Below are positions 1 through 8,581 of a DNA stretch of 30,300 nucleotides, piece after piece. The DNA comes from an uncultured Tabrizicola sp. (GTDB lineage Bacteria > Pseudomonadota > Alphaproteobacteria > Rhodobacterales > Rhodobacteraceae), in NCBI GenBank assembly GCA_937858255.1, contig CALLZQ010000285.1, positions 1 to 30,300 of the forward strand. Reading direction: 5' to 3'. Every line of letters begins with the position of its first letter. The stretch's first letter is position 1. The notes below the pieces were generated by a model. It worked only from the letters and a program-made list of their open reading frames with translations. It searched no databases and was not told where the DNA came from. A program made the translations under genes and the position numbers.

Positions 1-71
1 CCAAAAAACCCCCCCTTCGTCAACACCCCAGACTTCTAAAAAAACATGCACCGGGCCTTCGGGGGAATGCG

Positions 72-100
72 GGCGGGGGGAGGCTGTAGCCCCCCCCGCC
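72..100 (-). terminator. Strong hairpin downstream of the giant RTX protease gene
   Basis: A 9-bp G/C stem (72-80 with 92-100) continues into a 4-bp stem (82-85 with 88-91), with a single bulged A at 81 and a two-base loop. It lies 9 bases beyond the minus-strand stop codon. On the minus strand a run of seven U follows about 27 bases further on (complement of A38-44), so it is not a textbook intrinsic terminator. A second small G/C dyad lies between the two elements. It probably ends transcription of the protease gene. Confidence 0.6.
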
Positions 101-108
101 AGCCAGGG

Positions 109-3100
109 TCATAGCAGGAAGTCGCCCGCCACCACGGTTGGCGCGCCGGTCAGTTCCAGCATCCAGTCCGGCCCGGCATTGCCGGTGACATCGCCAAACA
201 GCATCCCCGTCGCCGCATCGTAATAGAACGAGGCACGGCCGCCGCCGAGGAAGCCATTGCTGCCGTTGAAGGTGGTGTTCAGCGCCGTCAGGTCGATCTT
301 GTCTACGCCCGAGGTGAAATCGGTGATGGTGTCGCGCCCGTCATTGATGCCGATCCGCGCCGGATGGCCAAAGACAAAGACATCGGCCCCCAGCCCGCCG
401 GTATGGGTATCGGCGCCCAGCCCGCTGTGCAGCGTATCATTGCCCTCACCCCCGGTCAGGCTGTTGGCGCCGATCTCGGCAAAGAGGATGTCATTGCCGG
501 TGCCGCCCAGCAGCGTGTCATTGCCAAGGCCGGCATAGAGCGTGTTGTTGCCGGCAATGCCCTCGATCAGGTCATTGCCATCGCCGCCGACCAATGTGTC
601 GTCGCCCAGCCCGCCATGCAGCCAGTCATCGCCCGCCCCGCCGTTGATCAGGTCGTTGCCGGCCGCGCCGAACAGCCGGTCGATCCCGTCCTCGCCAAAG
701 ATCTCGTCATTGCCAAGGCCGCCGACCACCGTGTCATCGCCCGCCCCGCCAAACAGGCGGTTGGCGGCGCTGTCCTCGGTGCCGCCCTCGATATAGTCAT
801 TGCCGGCCTCGCCCACGATCAGGTCAGCCCCGGCGCCGCCGTAAAGCGCGTCATGGCCGTCGCCGCCATTGATCACATCATCGCCACCCCAGCCCAGCAG
901 GCGGTCATTATCCTCATTGCCGGTCAGCGTGTCGGTGCCATTGCCGCCATGGAAGGTGTCATTGCCAAAGCCGCCGAACAGAAGATTGGCGCCGGTATAG
1001 GCCTCGGCGTAATCATTGCCATTGCCGCCGGCGAAAGTGTCGTTGCCGACCCCGCCATACATACTGTCATCGCCGTCGCCGCCATTGATCAGATCGTTGC
1101 CCGAGAGGCCGACGAGGATGTCATTGCCGGCCTCGCCATAGATCTCGTCATTGCCAAGGCCGCCGAGGGCAGTGTCATTGCCATCGCCGCCGTAAAGGCT
1201 GTTCGCCGCCGCATCCTCGCTGCCGGCGTTCAGGTAATCGGCCTCGGTGCCGCCATAGAGGCTGTCGGCCCCGGCGCCGCCGAAGAGGGTGTCAAAGCCG
1301 CTGGCGCCCGAGAGCACATCGGCGCCGCCCCAGCCGGTCAGGCGGTCATTGCCTTCGTCGCCCGAAACGGTGTCGGTGCCATTGCCACCGTGGAAGGTGT
1401 CATTGCCAAGGCCGCCATACATGACATTGGTGCCGGTATAGGCCTCGGCATAGTCATTGCCGTCGCCGCCGGCGAAAGTGTCATTGCCGACCCCGCCATA
1501 GAGGCTGTCATCGCCCGCGCCGCCGTTGATCAGGTCATTGCCCGAGAGGCCGACGAGGATGTCATTGCCGGCCTCGCCATAGATCTCGTCATTGCCAAGG
1601 CCGCCGAGGGCGGTGTCATTGCCGTCACCACCATTGAGCAGATTGGCCGCCGCATCCTCGCTGCCGGCGTTCAGATAGTCATCCTCGGTGCCGCCATAGA
1701 GGCTGTCGGCCCCGGCGCCGCCGAACATCGTGTCAAGGCCGCTGGCCCCGACGATCAGATCGGCGCCGCCCCAGCCGGTCAGGCGGTCGTTGCCTTCGTC
1801 GCCCGAGAGGGTGTCGGTGCCGTCGCCGCCGTGGAACGTGTCGTTGCCGGCCCCGCCATAGAGGGCGTTCACCCCGGTATAGGCCTCGGCATAGTCATTG
1901 CCATTGCCGCCGGCATAGGTGTCATTGCCAAAGCCGCCGAACATGCGGTCATCGCCATCGCCGCCGTTCAGCAGGTCATTGCCGCGCAGGCCGTACAGCA
2001 GGTCATTGCCGGCATCGCCAAAGATCTGGTCATTGCCGATGCTGCCATAGGCGGTGTCATTGCCGTCGCCGCCATAGAGGTCATTGGCTGCCGTGGCATC
2101 GCCGCCGCCTTCCAGATAGTCATCCTCGGTGCCGCCATAGAGGCTGTCGGACCCCGCCCCGCCAAACAGCGAGTCGATCCCGCTGGCCCCGGCGATGGCG
2201 TCATTACCGGCCCAGCCGGTCAGGCGGTCATTGCCCTCATCGCCCGAGATCGTGTCATTGCCGTCGCCGCCGTGGAAGATGTCATTGCCAAGGCCGCCAT
2301 ACATGACATTGGTGCCGGTATAGGCCTCGGCATAGTCATTGCCGGCATCGCCCGAGATCGTGTCATTGCCCAGCCCGCCGTATAGCAGGTCATTATCGGC
2401 CCCGCCGTTCAGCAGGTCGTTCTCGGTGCCGCCGATCAGGATGTCGCGGCCCTCGCCGCCGAAAAGCTGGTCATTGCCGGTATCGCCCCAGAGCGTGTCA
2501 TCGCCCAGACTGCCGGTCAGGCTGTCATTGCCGCCCCAGCCGCGCACGCGGTCATGGCCGGCATCGCCGCCCAGACTGTCGGCATCGGCGCCGCCCAGCA
2601 CGGTGTCATTGCCCTCGCCCCCGGCGGCGGTGTTCAGCCCCGGGCCCGCGTCGATGTAATCGGCGCCGGTGCCGCCAAACAGCGTGTCATCGCCCAGCCC
2701 GCCGAACATGGTGTTCTGACCGCTGGCGCTGGAGAGCAGGTCATTGCCATCGCCCCCGGCCATGAAGTCATTGCCATCGCCGCCATTGACCGTGTCATTG
2801 CCGCCGTCGCCAAAGAGCGTGTCATTGCCCCCCAGTGCCTCAAGCGTGTCATCGTCCTCGCCGCCCTCCAGCCGGTCGGCCTCGGCCCCGCCATAAAGCG
2901 TATCGGCCCCGGTGCCGCCGTAAAGCAGGCCCCGGCCCTCGCTGCCGGTCATCTCGTCATTGCCATCGCCGCCATAGAGCGTGTCATTGCCCTCGGCGCC
3001 GTTCAGGATGTCATTGCCGCCGTCGCCAAAGAGCGTGTCCTCGCCCTCGCCGCCGAACATGGTATCGACGCCGTCGCCGCCATAGAGCAGGTCATTGCCC

Positions 3101-6100
3101 ACACTGGCCGACATGGTGTCATCGCCCGTGCCGCCATAGAGCGTGTCATTGCCCACCGCGCCGGCCAGCGTGTCATTGCCGGCATCGCCATAAAGCACAT
3201 CATCGCCGGTCTCGCCGCGGATGCCGTCATTGCCATTGCCGCCATAGACCGTATCGCCGCCAAGGCCGCCGAAAGAGCCGCCGGTGATGGTGTCATCGCC
3301 ATCGCCGCCCTCGATCCGGGTGGCCAGCCGCCCGCCGGTCAGATCATCGGCAAAGGCCGAGCCGATCAGGTTTTCCACCCCGATCAGCACATCGCCCTTG
3401 GCGAAATCGGTGGTGGCGCCGGGCAGATCCTTTTGCCGCCAGTCGACCATGGTGATCAGAACCCCGGCCCCGGCATTCTGATAGCTGACCGTATCGCGCC
3501 CGGCGCCGCCATAGATCGTGTCATAACCGGCGGTGCCGATGAACAGATCGTCCCCGGCATTGCCGTAAAGGATGTTGTTGCCGCCATCGCCCTCCAGCGT
3601 GTCGTCAAAGGCCGAACCGGCAAGGTTCTCGATCCCCGACAGCACATCGCCCGCCGCATCCGCCCCCGCCGCCGCGGCAAAGACCAGCGGCCCGCCGGTG
3701 GCCGGCACGCCCATCAGGCTGAGGTTCACCGCCGAGGAGGCCCGGCTATAGGCTGCCGTATCCTGCCCCGCCCCGCCGATCAGCCGGTCGGCACCGCGCC
3801 CGCCCTCCAGCGTGTTGTTGCCCGCATCGCCCGTCAGCGTGTCATCGCCATCGGTGCCGATCAGCCCCTCGATCGAGACCAGATCCGCCCGGGTCGAGAG
3901 ATCGACCGCCACCGGGCCGGCAAAGGCCTCAAAGCTGGCGAGGTCATGGCCCGCGCCGCCATCGACATTGGTGGTGCCCGTTGCGGAAAGGATCAGGATG
4001 TCATGGCCGTCGCCGCCGCGCAGCGTGTCATTGCCGAGCCGCCCGTCGAGCGTATCGTCCCCCTCGCCGCCCTCGAGGCTGTCATTGCCCGCCCCGCCGT
4101 CGAGACTGTCATTGCCCTTGCCGCCGGTCAGCGTGTTGCTGAAGGCACTGCCAAGGATCGCATCGCCGAAAGCCGAGCCGATGACATTCTGGATATTGAC
4201 GATGCGGTCGCCCGCGGCGTCGCCACCCTGACCGGTGCCCGCGGCCAGATCGACCGTGACCCCGGCGGACGAGGCACTGTAATCGAGCGTGTCGATCCCG
4301 CTGCCGCCATTCAGGCTGTCGGCGCCGCTGCCCCCCTCCAGCGTGTCATTGCCCGCGCCGCCACTCAGCGTGTCATCGCCCGCGCCGCCCGACAGACGAT
4401 TGGCCAAGCCATCGCCAGTCAGCACATCGGCGAAATCCGAGCCCTCAAGGTTCTGGATCAGGGTGTAGCGATCGCCCGCCGCCGCGCCGCCATTGGCGTT
4501 CGCATCGCTCAGATTGGCCGTGGCTGCCGCCCCGCCGCGATACGAGGCGGTATTGACCCCGCCGCCGCCGTTCAGGCTGTCGGCGCCGCCGCCGCCGATC
4601 AGCGTGTCATCGCCCCCGCCCCCGGTCAGCGTATCGGCGAGACCCGAGCCGATGATCCCCTCAATCGCGGTAAAGCGGGCATTGCCCAGCGAGACATTGA
4701 CCCCCGCCGCATTGCCCGAGAAATCGAGGAAGTCATCGCCCTCGCCGCCATCGGCGACCATCCGGCCCGCATCGCCGCGCAGGATGTCATCGCCCCGCCC
4801 GCCGAACAGGCTGTCGGCGCCGCCCGCGCCGTCGATCGTGTCATTGCCCTTGCCGCCCTCGATCCGGTTGGCACTGGCATTGCCGGTCAGCCGGTCGTCA
4901 TGGGCCGAGCCGATCAGATGGGTAAAGCCCGAGATCACATCGCCCGTGGCATGGCCGCCCGCCAGGCTGCCCGTGCCCAGATCGACCGTGACGGCGGCAT
5001 TCGACAGCCGGTAGGCCAGCGTATTGGCCCCGGCGCCGCCGGTCAGGCTGTCGTTGCCCGCCCCGCCCTCAAGCGTGTCATCGCCATCCCCACCCGAGAG
5101 CGTGTCATCGCCGCGCCCGCCGACCAGATCATTGGCCAGCGCATTGCCGGTCAGAACATCATCGCCATCGCCGCCGACCGCATTCTCGATATCGGTGGTG
5201 GCGCCGATGCGGGCAAAGATCACCGGCCCCGCCGCGCCGGCCTGCGCCAGCGTGCCGCCGCGCGCCAGCGAGACGGTCAGATCGCCGGTCAGCGCCGCCA
5301 TGTTCAGCCAGTCGGCGCCGCCGTCATTATCCTCGATGGTCTCGCCCAGCCGGCTGGCAAAGGCCGGCAGGAAGATCTCGGACGTGTAATGGAACACGTC
5401 ATCGGCGCTTTCGGGGGCGCCATAGACGGTGACGCCCACCTCGGTCAGGCTGCCGGTCTGGCCGCCGTTGTTGACGATCTGAAGCTGCCAGAGGCCCGAG
5501 GGATCTTCACCCCGGAAGGCATTGGCCGGGAAGGTCCAGGTCAGGCCGTTGGTCGCCACATCCTTATGGGCGAAATTGCCCGAAGAGACGTCATGCAGCG
5601 CGATGCGCGTGCCCTTGGGCGAGATCAGGAAGATGTCGAGCGCGGCGAAATCGGGATGGGTCAGCACCAGTTTCAGCGTGACATATTCGGCCACCAGATC
5701 GACGGGGTTCATCGTGATCTGCCGGGTGGTCACGGCCGGGGCGGCGGCGCTGCCGGCGGCGACCGTGGTGCGCAGCACGCCCGAGGCGGTGGCGCTGATC
5801 TCATTGGCCGAGACCTTGGCCGGGCCGAACAGCGTCCAGACCTCGGCCATGCGCACGGCGGCAAAGGCGTCCAGCGCGCCATAGCCGTAATCGCCCGAGA
5901 AATGCATGCCGCCGTTGTTGACGTTCCCGGCGCCGTTCACCACCCAGTCGAACCGCTCGGCCACCAGCGCCGGATCGCGGGTGCCGATGGCCGAACCGAT
6001 GTGGCGGGCCGAGGTGGCGAGGATGTTCTGCACATCGCGCCAGCCCAGATCCTCATTGGCATCGAGCATCAGCGTGACCGTGCCCGAGACCTGCGGCGTC

Positions 6101-7302
6101 GCCCCCGAGGTGCCGCCGAAATTGTTGGTATAGCCCGGCACTGGCGGGTTGTTGTTGTCCCAGCCAAAGCCCGGCTCGGTGGTGACATCGGTGGTCACCA
6201 GCCCGTCGCCGTAATTGACCAGATGCGAGGCAAAAAGATCGCTGGAATTGGTCAGCCCCGGATACAGGCTGTTGTCCGACAGCACATCGGTCAGCGGCTG
6301 GTTGATCCGGGTCAGCGCCGAGACCAAGAGCGCCGAGCCGCGCGAGACATAGGGCGCGACCTGGCTTTCAAAGACGCTGCCATCGCCCAGCACGATGCGC
6401 TGGGTGTAGCCGCCGACCACGATGGTTTCACGCAGCGCCACGCGCTGATCGGTGCCGGTGCTGGCCTCGGCGGCGGTGCGCGGCCCGGCGATGATCTGAT
6501 CCAGCGTCACCCGGGGCTGGCCGGTCACCGGGTCGAGCAGATCCGCCCGCTCAAAATCAATGGCGACGCTCTGCTGTTCGTTATTCAGCAGGTTCTCGAT
6601 ATAGAGGCGGCGCACCACGCCATTGTCATTGTAATACATGTCGTCAAAGTCATTGCCGGCGGCCATGACCATGACGGTGCCCAGCCCGCCCCGCCCCTGC
6701 TGCGCGGCAAGCTGCATGGCCTCGACCTGGGCCTGCATCTCGATCGCGGTGGGCAGGGTGGCATTGTTGCCGCCCGCCCCGGTCAGCGCCTGATTGTAAA
6801 GGCTGTCATTGTGCCAGCTGGCATTGACCACATCAAAGCCGACCAGCCCGGCCAGGATCTGCGACATCAACGGCGCGTCATTGGCATTTTCAAAGGTGCC
6901 AAAGGCCGGGAACAGGCTGACATCGTAATCGGAATAGACATCGGCCGGGGTCAGCGTGGCCCCCGGGGCGATGCCGACCGTGCCCGTGCCATCGGCGGCG
7001 GCGGGGATGATGCCGGCGACCGCGATGCCGTGGTTTTCCACCCGCAGCAGATCCGAGACGTCGAACAGCGCCCCCAGCGGGGTTTCGGCAAGGATTCGCA
7101 GCGACAGATCAATGCGCGAAGCCCATTCGGGATGCAGCGGATCGACCGCCGTGTCAAAGACCCCCAGCCGCAGCCCCGCGCCATTGTAATCGGCCCAAAG
7201 CCGTTCGATCCCCTCACGCGACAGGCCAAATGTCTGGGCGATATAGTCGAAATGGACCTGTTCGGCATAGAGCGGATCGGTGGGGGTTGCGCGCAGGATC
7301 AT
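109..7302 (-). CDS. Giant secreted RTX serine protease (S8 subtilisin-like + P-domain)
   Basis: This 2,397-residue protein has an N-terminal subtilisin-type peptidase. The triad is Asp about 50 (VFDTAVD), His about 91 (ENHGIAVAG) and Ser about 399 (GGTSGATP), with oxyanion Asn about 217 (MAAGND). A proprotein-convertase P-domain-like beta region follows at about 525-630 (LDIFLISPKGTRIAL). From about 710 to 2,300 it is RTX nonapeptides (GGxGNDxLx), at first interrupted by 45-residue DTxxY...GDxxxxIENLIGS modules. The last 90 residues are a type I secretion tail ending AGDFLL. There is no Sec signal peptide and no room for an I9 propeptide, and Asn-to-Ser spacing is about 180 residues, much longer than in subtilisin, so a large insertion is present. 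ATG at 7302 is preferred over the in-frame TTG at 7305 because GGAG lies six bases upstream. Expected to be exported by the 18851-21903 transporter and to fold in extracellular calcium. Target unknown. Confidence 0.93.
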   Translation of the reverse strand: MILRATPTDPLYAEQVHFDYIAQTFGLSREGIERLWADYNGAGLRLGVFDTAVDPLHPEWASRIDLSLRILAETPLGALFDVSDLLRVENHGIAVAGIIPAAADGTGTVGIAPGATLTPADVYSDYDVSLFPAFGTFENANDAPLMSQILAGLVGFDVVNASWHNDSLYNQALTGAGGNNATLPTAIEMQAQVEAMQLAAQQGRGGLGTVMVMAAGNDFDDMYYNDNGVVRRLYIENLLNNEQQSVAIDFERADLLDPVTGQPRVTLDQIIAGPRTAAEASTGTDQRVALRETIVVGGYTQRIVLGDGSVFESQVAPYVSRGSALLVSALTRINQPLTDVLSDNSLYPGLTNSSDLFASHLVNYGDGLVTTDVTTEPGFGWDNNNPPVPGYTNNFGGTSGATPQVSGTVTLMLDANEDLGWRDVQNILATSARHIGSAIGTRDPALVAERFDWVVNGAGNVNNGGMHFSGDYGYGALDAFAAVRMAEVWTLFGPAKVSANEISATASGVLRTTVAAGSAAAPAVTTRQITMNPVDLVAEYVTLKLVLTHPDFAALDIFLISPKGTRIALHDVSSGNFAHKDVATNGLTWTFPANAFRGEDPSGLWQLQIVNNGGQTGSLTEVGVTVYGAPESADDVFHYTSEIFLPAFASRLGETIEDNDGGADWLNMAALTGDLTVSLARGGTLAQAGAAGPVIFARIGATTDIENAVGGDGDDVLTGNALANDLVGGRGDDTLSGGDGDDTLEGGAGNDSLTGGAGANTLAYRLSNAAVTVDLGTGSLAGGHATGDVISGFTHLIGSAHDDRLTGNASANRIEGGKGNDTIDGAGGADSLFGGRGDDILRGDAGRMVADGGEGDDFLDFSGNAAGVNVSLGNARFTAIEGIIGSGLADTLTGGGGDDTLIGGGGADSLNGGGGVNTASYRGGAAATANLSDANANGGAAAGDRYTLIQNLEGSDFADVLTGDGLANRLSGGAGDDTLSGGAGNDTLEGGSGADSLNGGSGIDTLDYSASSAGVTVDLAAGTGQGGDAAGDRIVNIQNVIGSAFGDAILGSAFSNTLTGGKGNDSLDGGAGNDSLEGGEGDDTLDGRLGNDTLRGGDGHDILILSATGTTNVDGGAGHDLASFEAFAGPVAVDLSTRADLVSIEGLIGTDGDDTLTGDAGNNTLEGGRGADRLIGGAGQDTAAYSRASSAVNLSLMGVPATGGPLVFAAAAGADAAGDVLSGIENLAGSAFDDTLEGDGGNNILYGNAGDDLFIGTAGYDTIYGGAGRDTVSYQNAGAGVLITMVDWRQKDLPGATTDFAKGDVLIGVENLIGSAFADDLTGGRLATRIEGGDGDDTITGGSFGGLGGDTVYGGNGNDGIRGETGDDVLYGDAGNDTLAGAVGNDTLYGGTGDDTMSASVGNDLLYGGDGVDTMFGGEGEDTLFGDGGNDILNGAEGNDTLYGGDGNDEMTGSEGRGLLYGGTGADTLYGGAEADRLEGGEDDDTLEALGGNDTLFGDGGNDTVNGGDGNDFMAGGDGNDLLSSASGQNTMFGGLGDDTLFGGTGADYIDAGPGLNTAAGGEGNDTVLGGADADSLGGDAGHDRVRGWGGNDSLTGSLGDDTLWGDTGNDQLFGGEGRDILIGGTENDLLNGGADNDLLYGGLGNDTISGDAGNDYAEAYTGTNVMYGGLGNDIFHGGDGNDTISGDEGNDRLTGWAGNDAIAGASGIDSLFGGAGSDSLYGGTEDDYLEGGGDATAANDLYGGDGNDTAYGSIGNDQIFGDAGNDLLYGLRGNDLLNGGDGDDRMFGGFGNDTYAGGNGNDYAEAYTGVNALYGGAGNDTFHGGDGTDTLSGDEGNDRLTGWGGADLIVGASGLDTMFGGAGADSLYGGTEDDYLNAGSEDAAANLLNGGDGNDTALGGLGNDEIYGEAGNDILVGLSGNDLINGGAGDDSLYGGVGNDTFAGGDGNDYAEAYTGTNVMYGGLGNDTFHGGNGTDTVSGDEGNDRLTGWGGADVLSGASGFDTLFGGAGADSLYGGTEADYLNAGSEDAAANSLYGGDGNDTALGGLGNDEIYGEAGNDILVGLSGNDLINGGDGDDSMYGGVGNDTFAGGNGNDYAEAYTGANLLFGGFGNDTFHGGNGTDTLTGNEDNDRLLGWGGDDVINGGDGHDALYGGAGADLIVGEAGNDYIEGGTEDSAANRLFGGAGDDTVVGGLGNDEIFGEDGIDRLFGAAGNDLINGGAGDDWLHGGLGDDTLVGGDGNDLIEGIAGNNTLYAGLGNDTLLGGTGNDILFAEIGANSLTGGEGNDTLHSGLGADTHTGGLGADVFVFGHPARIGINDGRDTITDFTSGVDKIDLTALNTTFNGSNGFLGGGRASFYYDAATGMLFGDVTGNAGPDWMLELTGAPTVVAGDFLL
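580..2343 (-). repeat. Four tandem 441-bp (147-aa) higher-order RTX repeats
   Basis: Inside the giant protease, the string encoding GNDYAEAYTG recurs on the plus strand with the block ggcctcggc starting at 1000, 1441, 1882 and 2323, exactly 441 bp apart. Each 147-residue unit runs from GNDYAEAYTG through GDEGNDRLTGW, GASG, SLYGGTEDDYL, SEDAAAN and NDLINGG to TFAGG. The two middle copies are nearly identical, while the outer copies (nearest 580 and nearest 2343) have diverged. A partial fifth unit (GNDLIEGIAGNN) continues toward the C-terminus. The pattern indicates recent segmental duplication and a site of likely length variation. Confidence 0.93.
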
Positions 7303-7525
7303 CAAAATCTCCGGTCTATGGTCGGCCAGTATGGGAACGGATGGAGGTATCCAAACCTTAAAGATGTTTCCTGACTAGAAAAAATACTGTCCTTCGGCCC
7401 AGTTTTCTTTTGCCTCATGGGCGGGGTTTGGCCGGCGGTGATGCGCGAATGCCGCATCTTCCGGCTTGAAACGCCGCGGGCCTGCGCTTAGACGGAAGGG
7501 GTTTTCAGCCCGGCCGGAGTGGATT
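7303..7525. promoter_or_regulatory. Divergent intergenic region, protease / acyl-transfer operon
   Basis: These 223 bases separate the divergent starts of the RTX protease (minus) and the acyltransferase operon (plus), so both promoters should lie here. The stretch 7358-7390 is clearly A/T-richer than its surroundings and includes an A6 run. I cannot identify a convincing -35/-10 pair on either strand. GGAG at 7311-7314 (minus) and 7516-7519 (plus) are the ribosome binding sites for the two genes. Confidence 0.45.
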
Positions 7526-8275
7526 TTGGACTTTTGCAGCATTGATCCCGCCGCCCGCATCGGCCGCGATGTCGTCCTTGGCCATGGCGTGCGGATTCAC
7601 GGCAATGTCGAGATTGGCGACGGCTGCCGGATCGGCGATTTCTCGGTGATCGGCCATCCCACGGTGCGCCCCGGCAGTGCGCCGCTGCGGCTGGGCGCGG
7701 GGGCCAATATCCGCTCGCATGCGGTGATCTATGAAGGATCCGAGATCGGCCCGGGCCTTGAGACCGGCCATCATGTCGTGATCCGCGAGGGCGCCATGAT
7801 CGGTGAAAACCTGCGGCTGGGCAATTTCTCGGATATCGAGGGCGCCTGCCGCATCGGCGATTTCGTCCGCATGCACAGCTATGCCCATGTCGGGCGCGGC
7901 TCGCAGATCGGCGATTTCGTCTGGCTGTTCTCGCTGACCACGCTGATGAACGACCCGCTGCCGCCCTCGCATCTGGCTGACCCGGTGGTGATCGGCGATA
8001 TGGCGACGATCTGCGTCAATGCCCAGCTGATGCCGGGGGTGCGGATCGGGCGCGGCGCGATGATCGCCGCCGGGGCCATGGCGCGGGGCGAGATCCCCGC
8101 CGGTGTGGTGGTCACCGGCCCCGAGGGCGAGATCGCCGGCCCGGTGCGCTTTGTCATGCATATGCAAAGCCGCACCCGCCACCCCTGGCACCGCCATTTC
8201 ACCGACGCCTATCCCGAGCGGGCGCGCGCGCGCATCGCCGCCCTTGGCGCCGAGATCGACGCCGAGGCCCAATAG
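7526..8275 (+). CDS. Left-handed beta-helix (hexapeptide) acyltransferase
   Basis: A 249-residue LbH transferase. Hexapeptide repeats of the form [IV]GxxxxI run from about residue 6 to 190 (for example IGRDVV, IGDGCRIGDFSVIG, IGPGLETG, IGENLRLG, VRIGRGAMI), and several His residues (H44, H82, H117) could serve as the catalytic base. The C-terminal 50 residues are polar and probably helical. LbH enzymes such as LpxA and LpxD use acyl-ACP, others acetyl-CoA; the ACP encoded 56 bases downstream makes an ACP-linked donor plausible here. The TTG at 7526 (MDFCSIDPAARIG) is chosen because GGAG sits six bases upstream; an in-frame TTG at 7466 lacks a clear ribosome binding site. First gene of the 7526-10966 operon. 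The acceptor is probably an amino- or hydroxy-sugar, which is inference only. Confidence 0.8.
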   Translation: MDFCSIDPAARIGRDVVLGHGVRIHGNVEIGDGCRIGDFSVIGHPTVRPGSAPLRLGAGANIRSHAVIYEGSEIGPGLETGHHVVIREGAMIGENLRLGNFSDIEGACRIGDFVRMHSYAHVGRGSQIGDFVWLFSLTTLMNDPLPPSHLADPVVIGDMATICVNAQLMPGVRIGRGAMIAAGAMARGEIPAGVVVTGPEGEIAGPVRFVMHMQSRTRHPWHRHFTDAYPERARARIAALGAEIDAEAQ

Positions 8276-8331
8276 ATGACGCCCCATAGATGATACTGGC
8301 GCCAGCCTCTGACCCCAGCAAAGGACCTGAC

Positions 8332-8577
8332 ATGACCCGTTCCGACATTCTCGACCTGATGAACATGGTGCTGGCCAAGCGTGGCCGCCCGGCCATCACC
8401 GGCGAGGCGCAGACCGTGCGTGACGCCAATTTCCGCAGCCTCGACTTTTCCGAAGTGGCGCTGCGCATCGAGACCGCCCTTGGCCAGGAACTGGCCTTTG
8501 ACGCCGCCTCGATGCGGCGGATCGAGACGGTCAAGGATGTGCTCGACTTCTTCGGGGAAGCGACCAAGGCGGCCTGA
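8332..8577 (+). CDS. Acyl carrier protein
   Basis: An 81-residue acidic, helical protein of ACP size. The phosphopantetheine site is in FRSLDFSEVALRIE, where Ser36 aligns with the Ser of the classic DSL motif; the usual Asp is replaced by Arg. The C-terminal helix (TVKDVLDFF) is typical of ACPs and PCPs. AAGGA precedes the ATG by about seven bases. It lies 56 bases after the acyltransferase and four bases before the adenylating ligase, as expected for a dedicated carrier loaded by that ligase. It is not the housekeeping AcpP, which carries GADSLD. It would need a phosphopantetheinyl transferase encoded elsewhere. Confidence 0.85.
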   Translation: MTRSDILDLMNMVLAKRGRPAITGEAQTVRDANFRSLDFSEVALRIETALGQELAFDAASMRRIETVKDVLDFFGEATKAA

Positions 8578-8581
8578 TCCC

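Noticed and set aside
580..5100. Regular short periodicity resembling a repeat array such as CRISPR
   Set aside because: The period is 27 bp (nine codons) encoding GGxGxDxLx, in one open frame, without conserved repeats separated by unique spacers.
364..7374. Very long plus-strand open frames (673 and 1,606 codons) opposite the RTX protease
   Set aside because: Their translations are monotonous Ala/Ile/Val/Gly strings mirroring the RTX codons on the other strand. The high-GC repetitive gene suppresses stops in the antisense frame; the minus-strand frame has real domains and a ribosome binding site.
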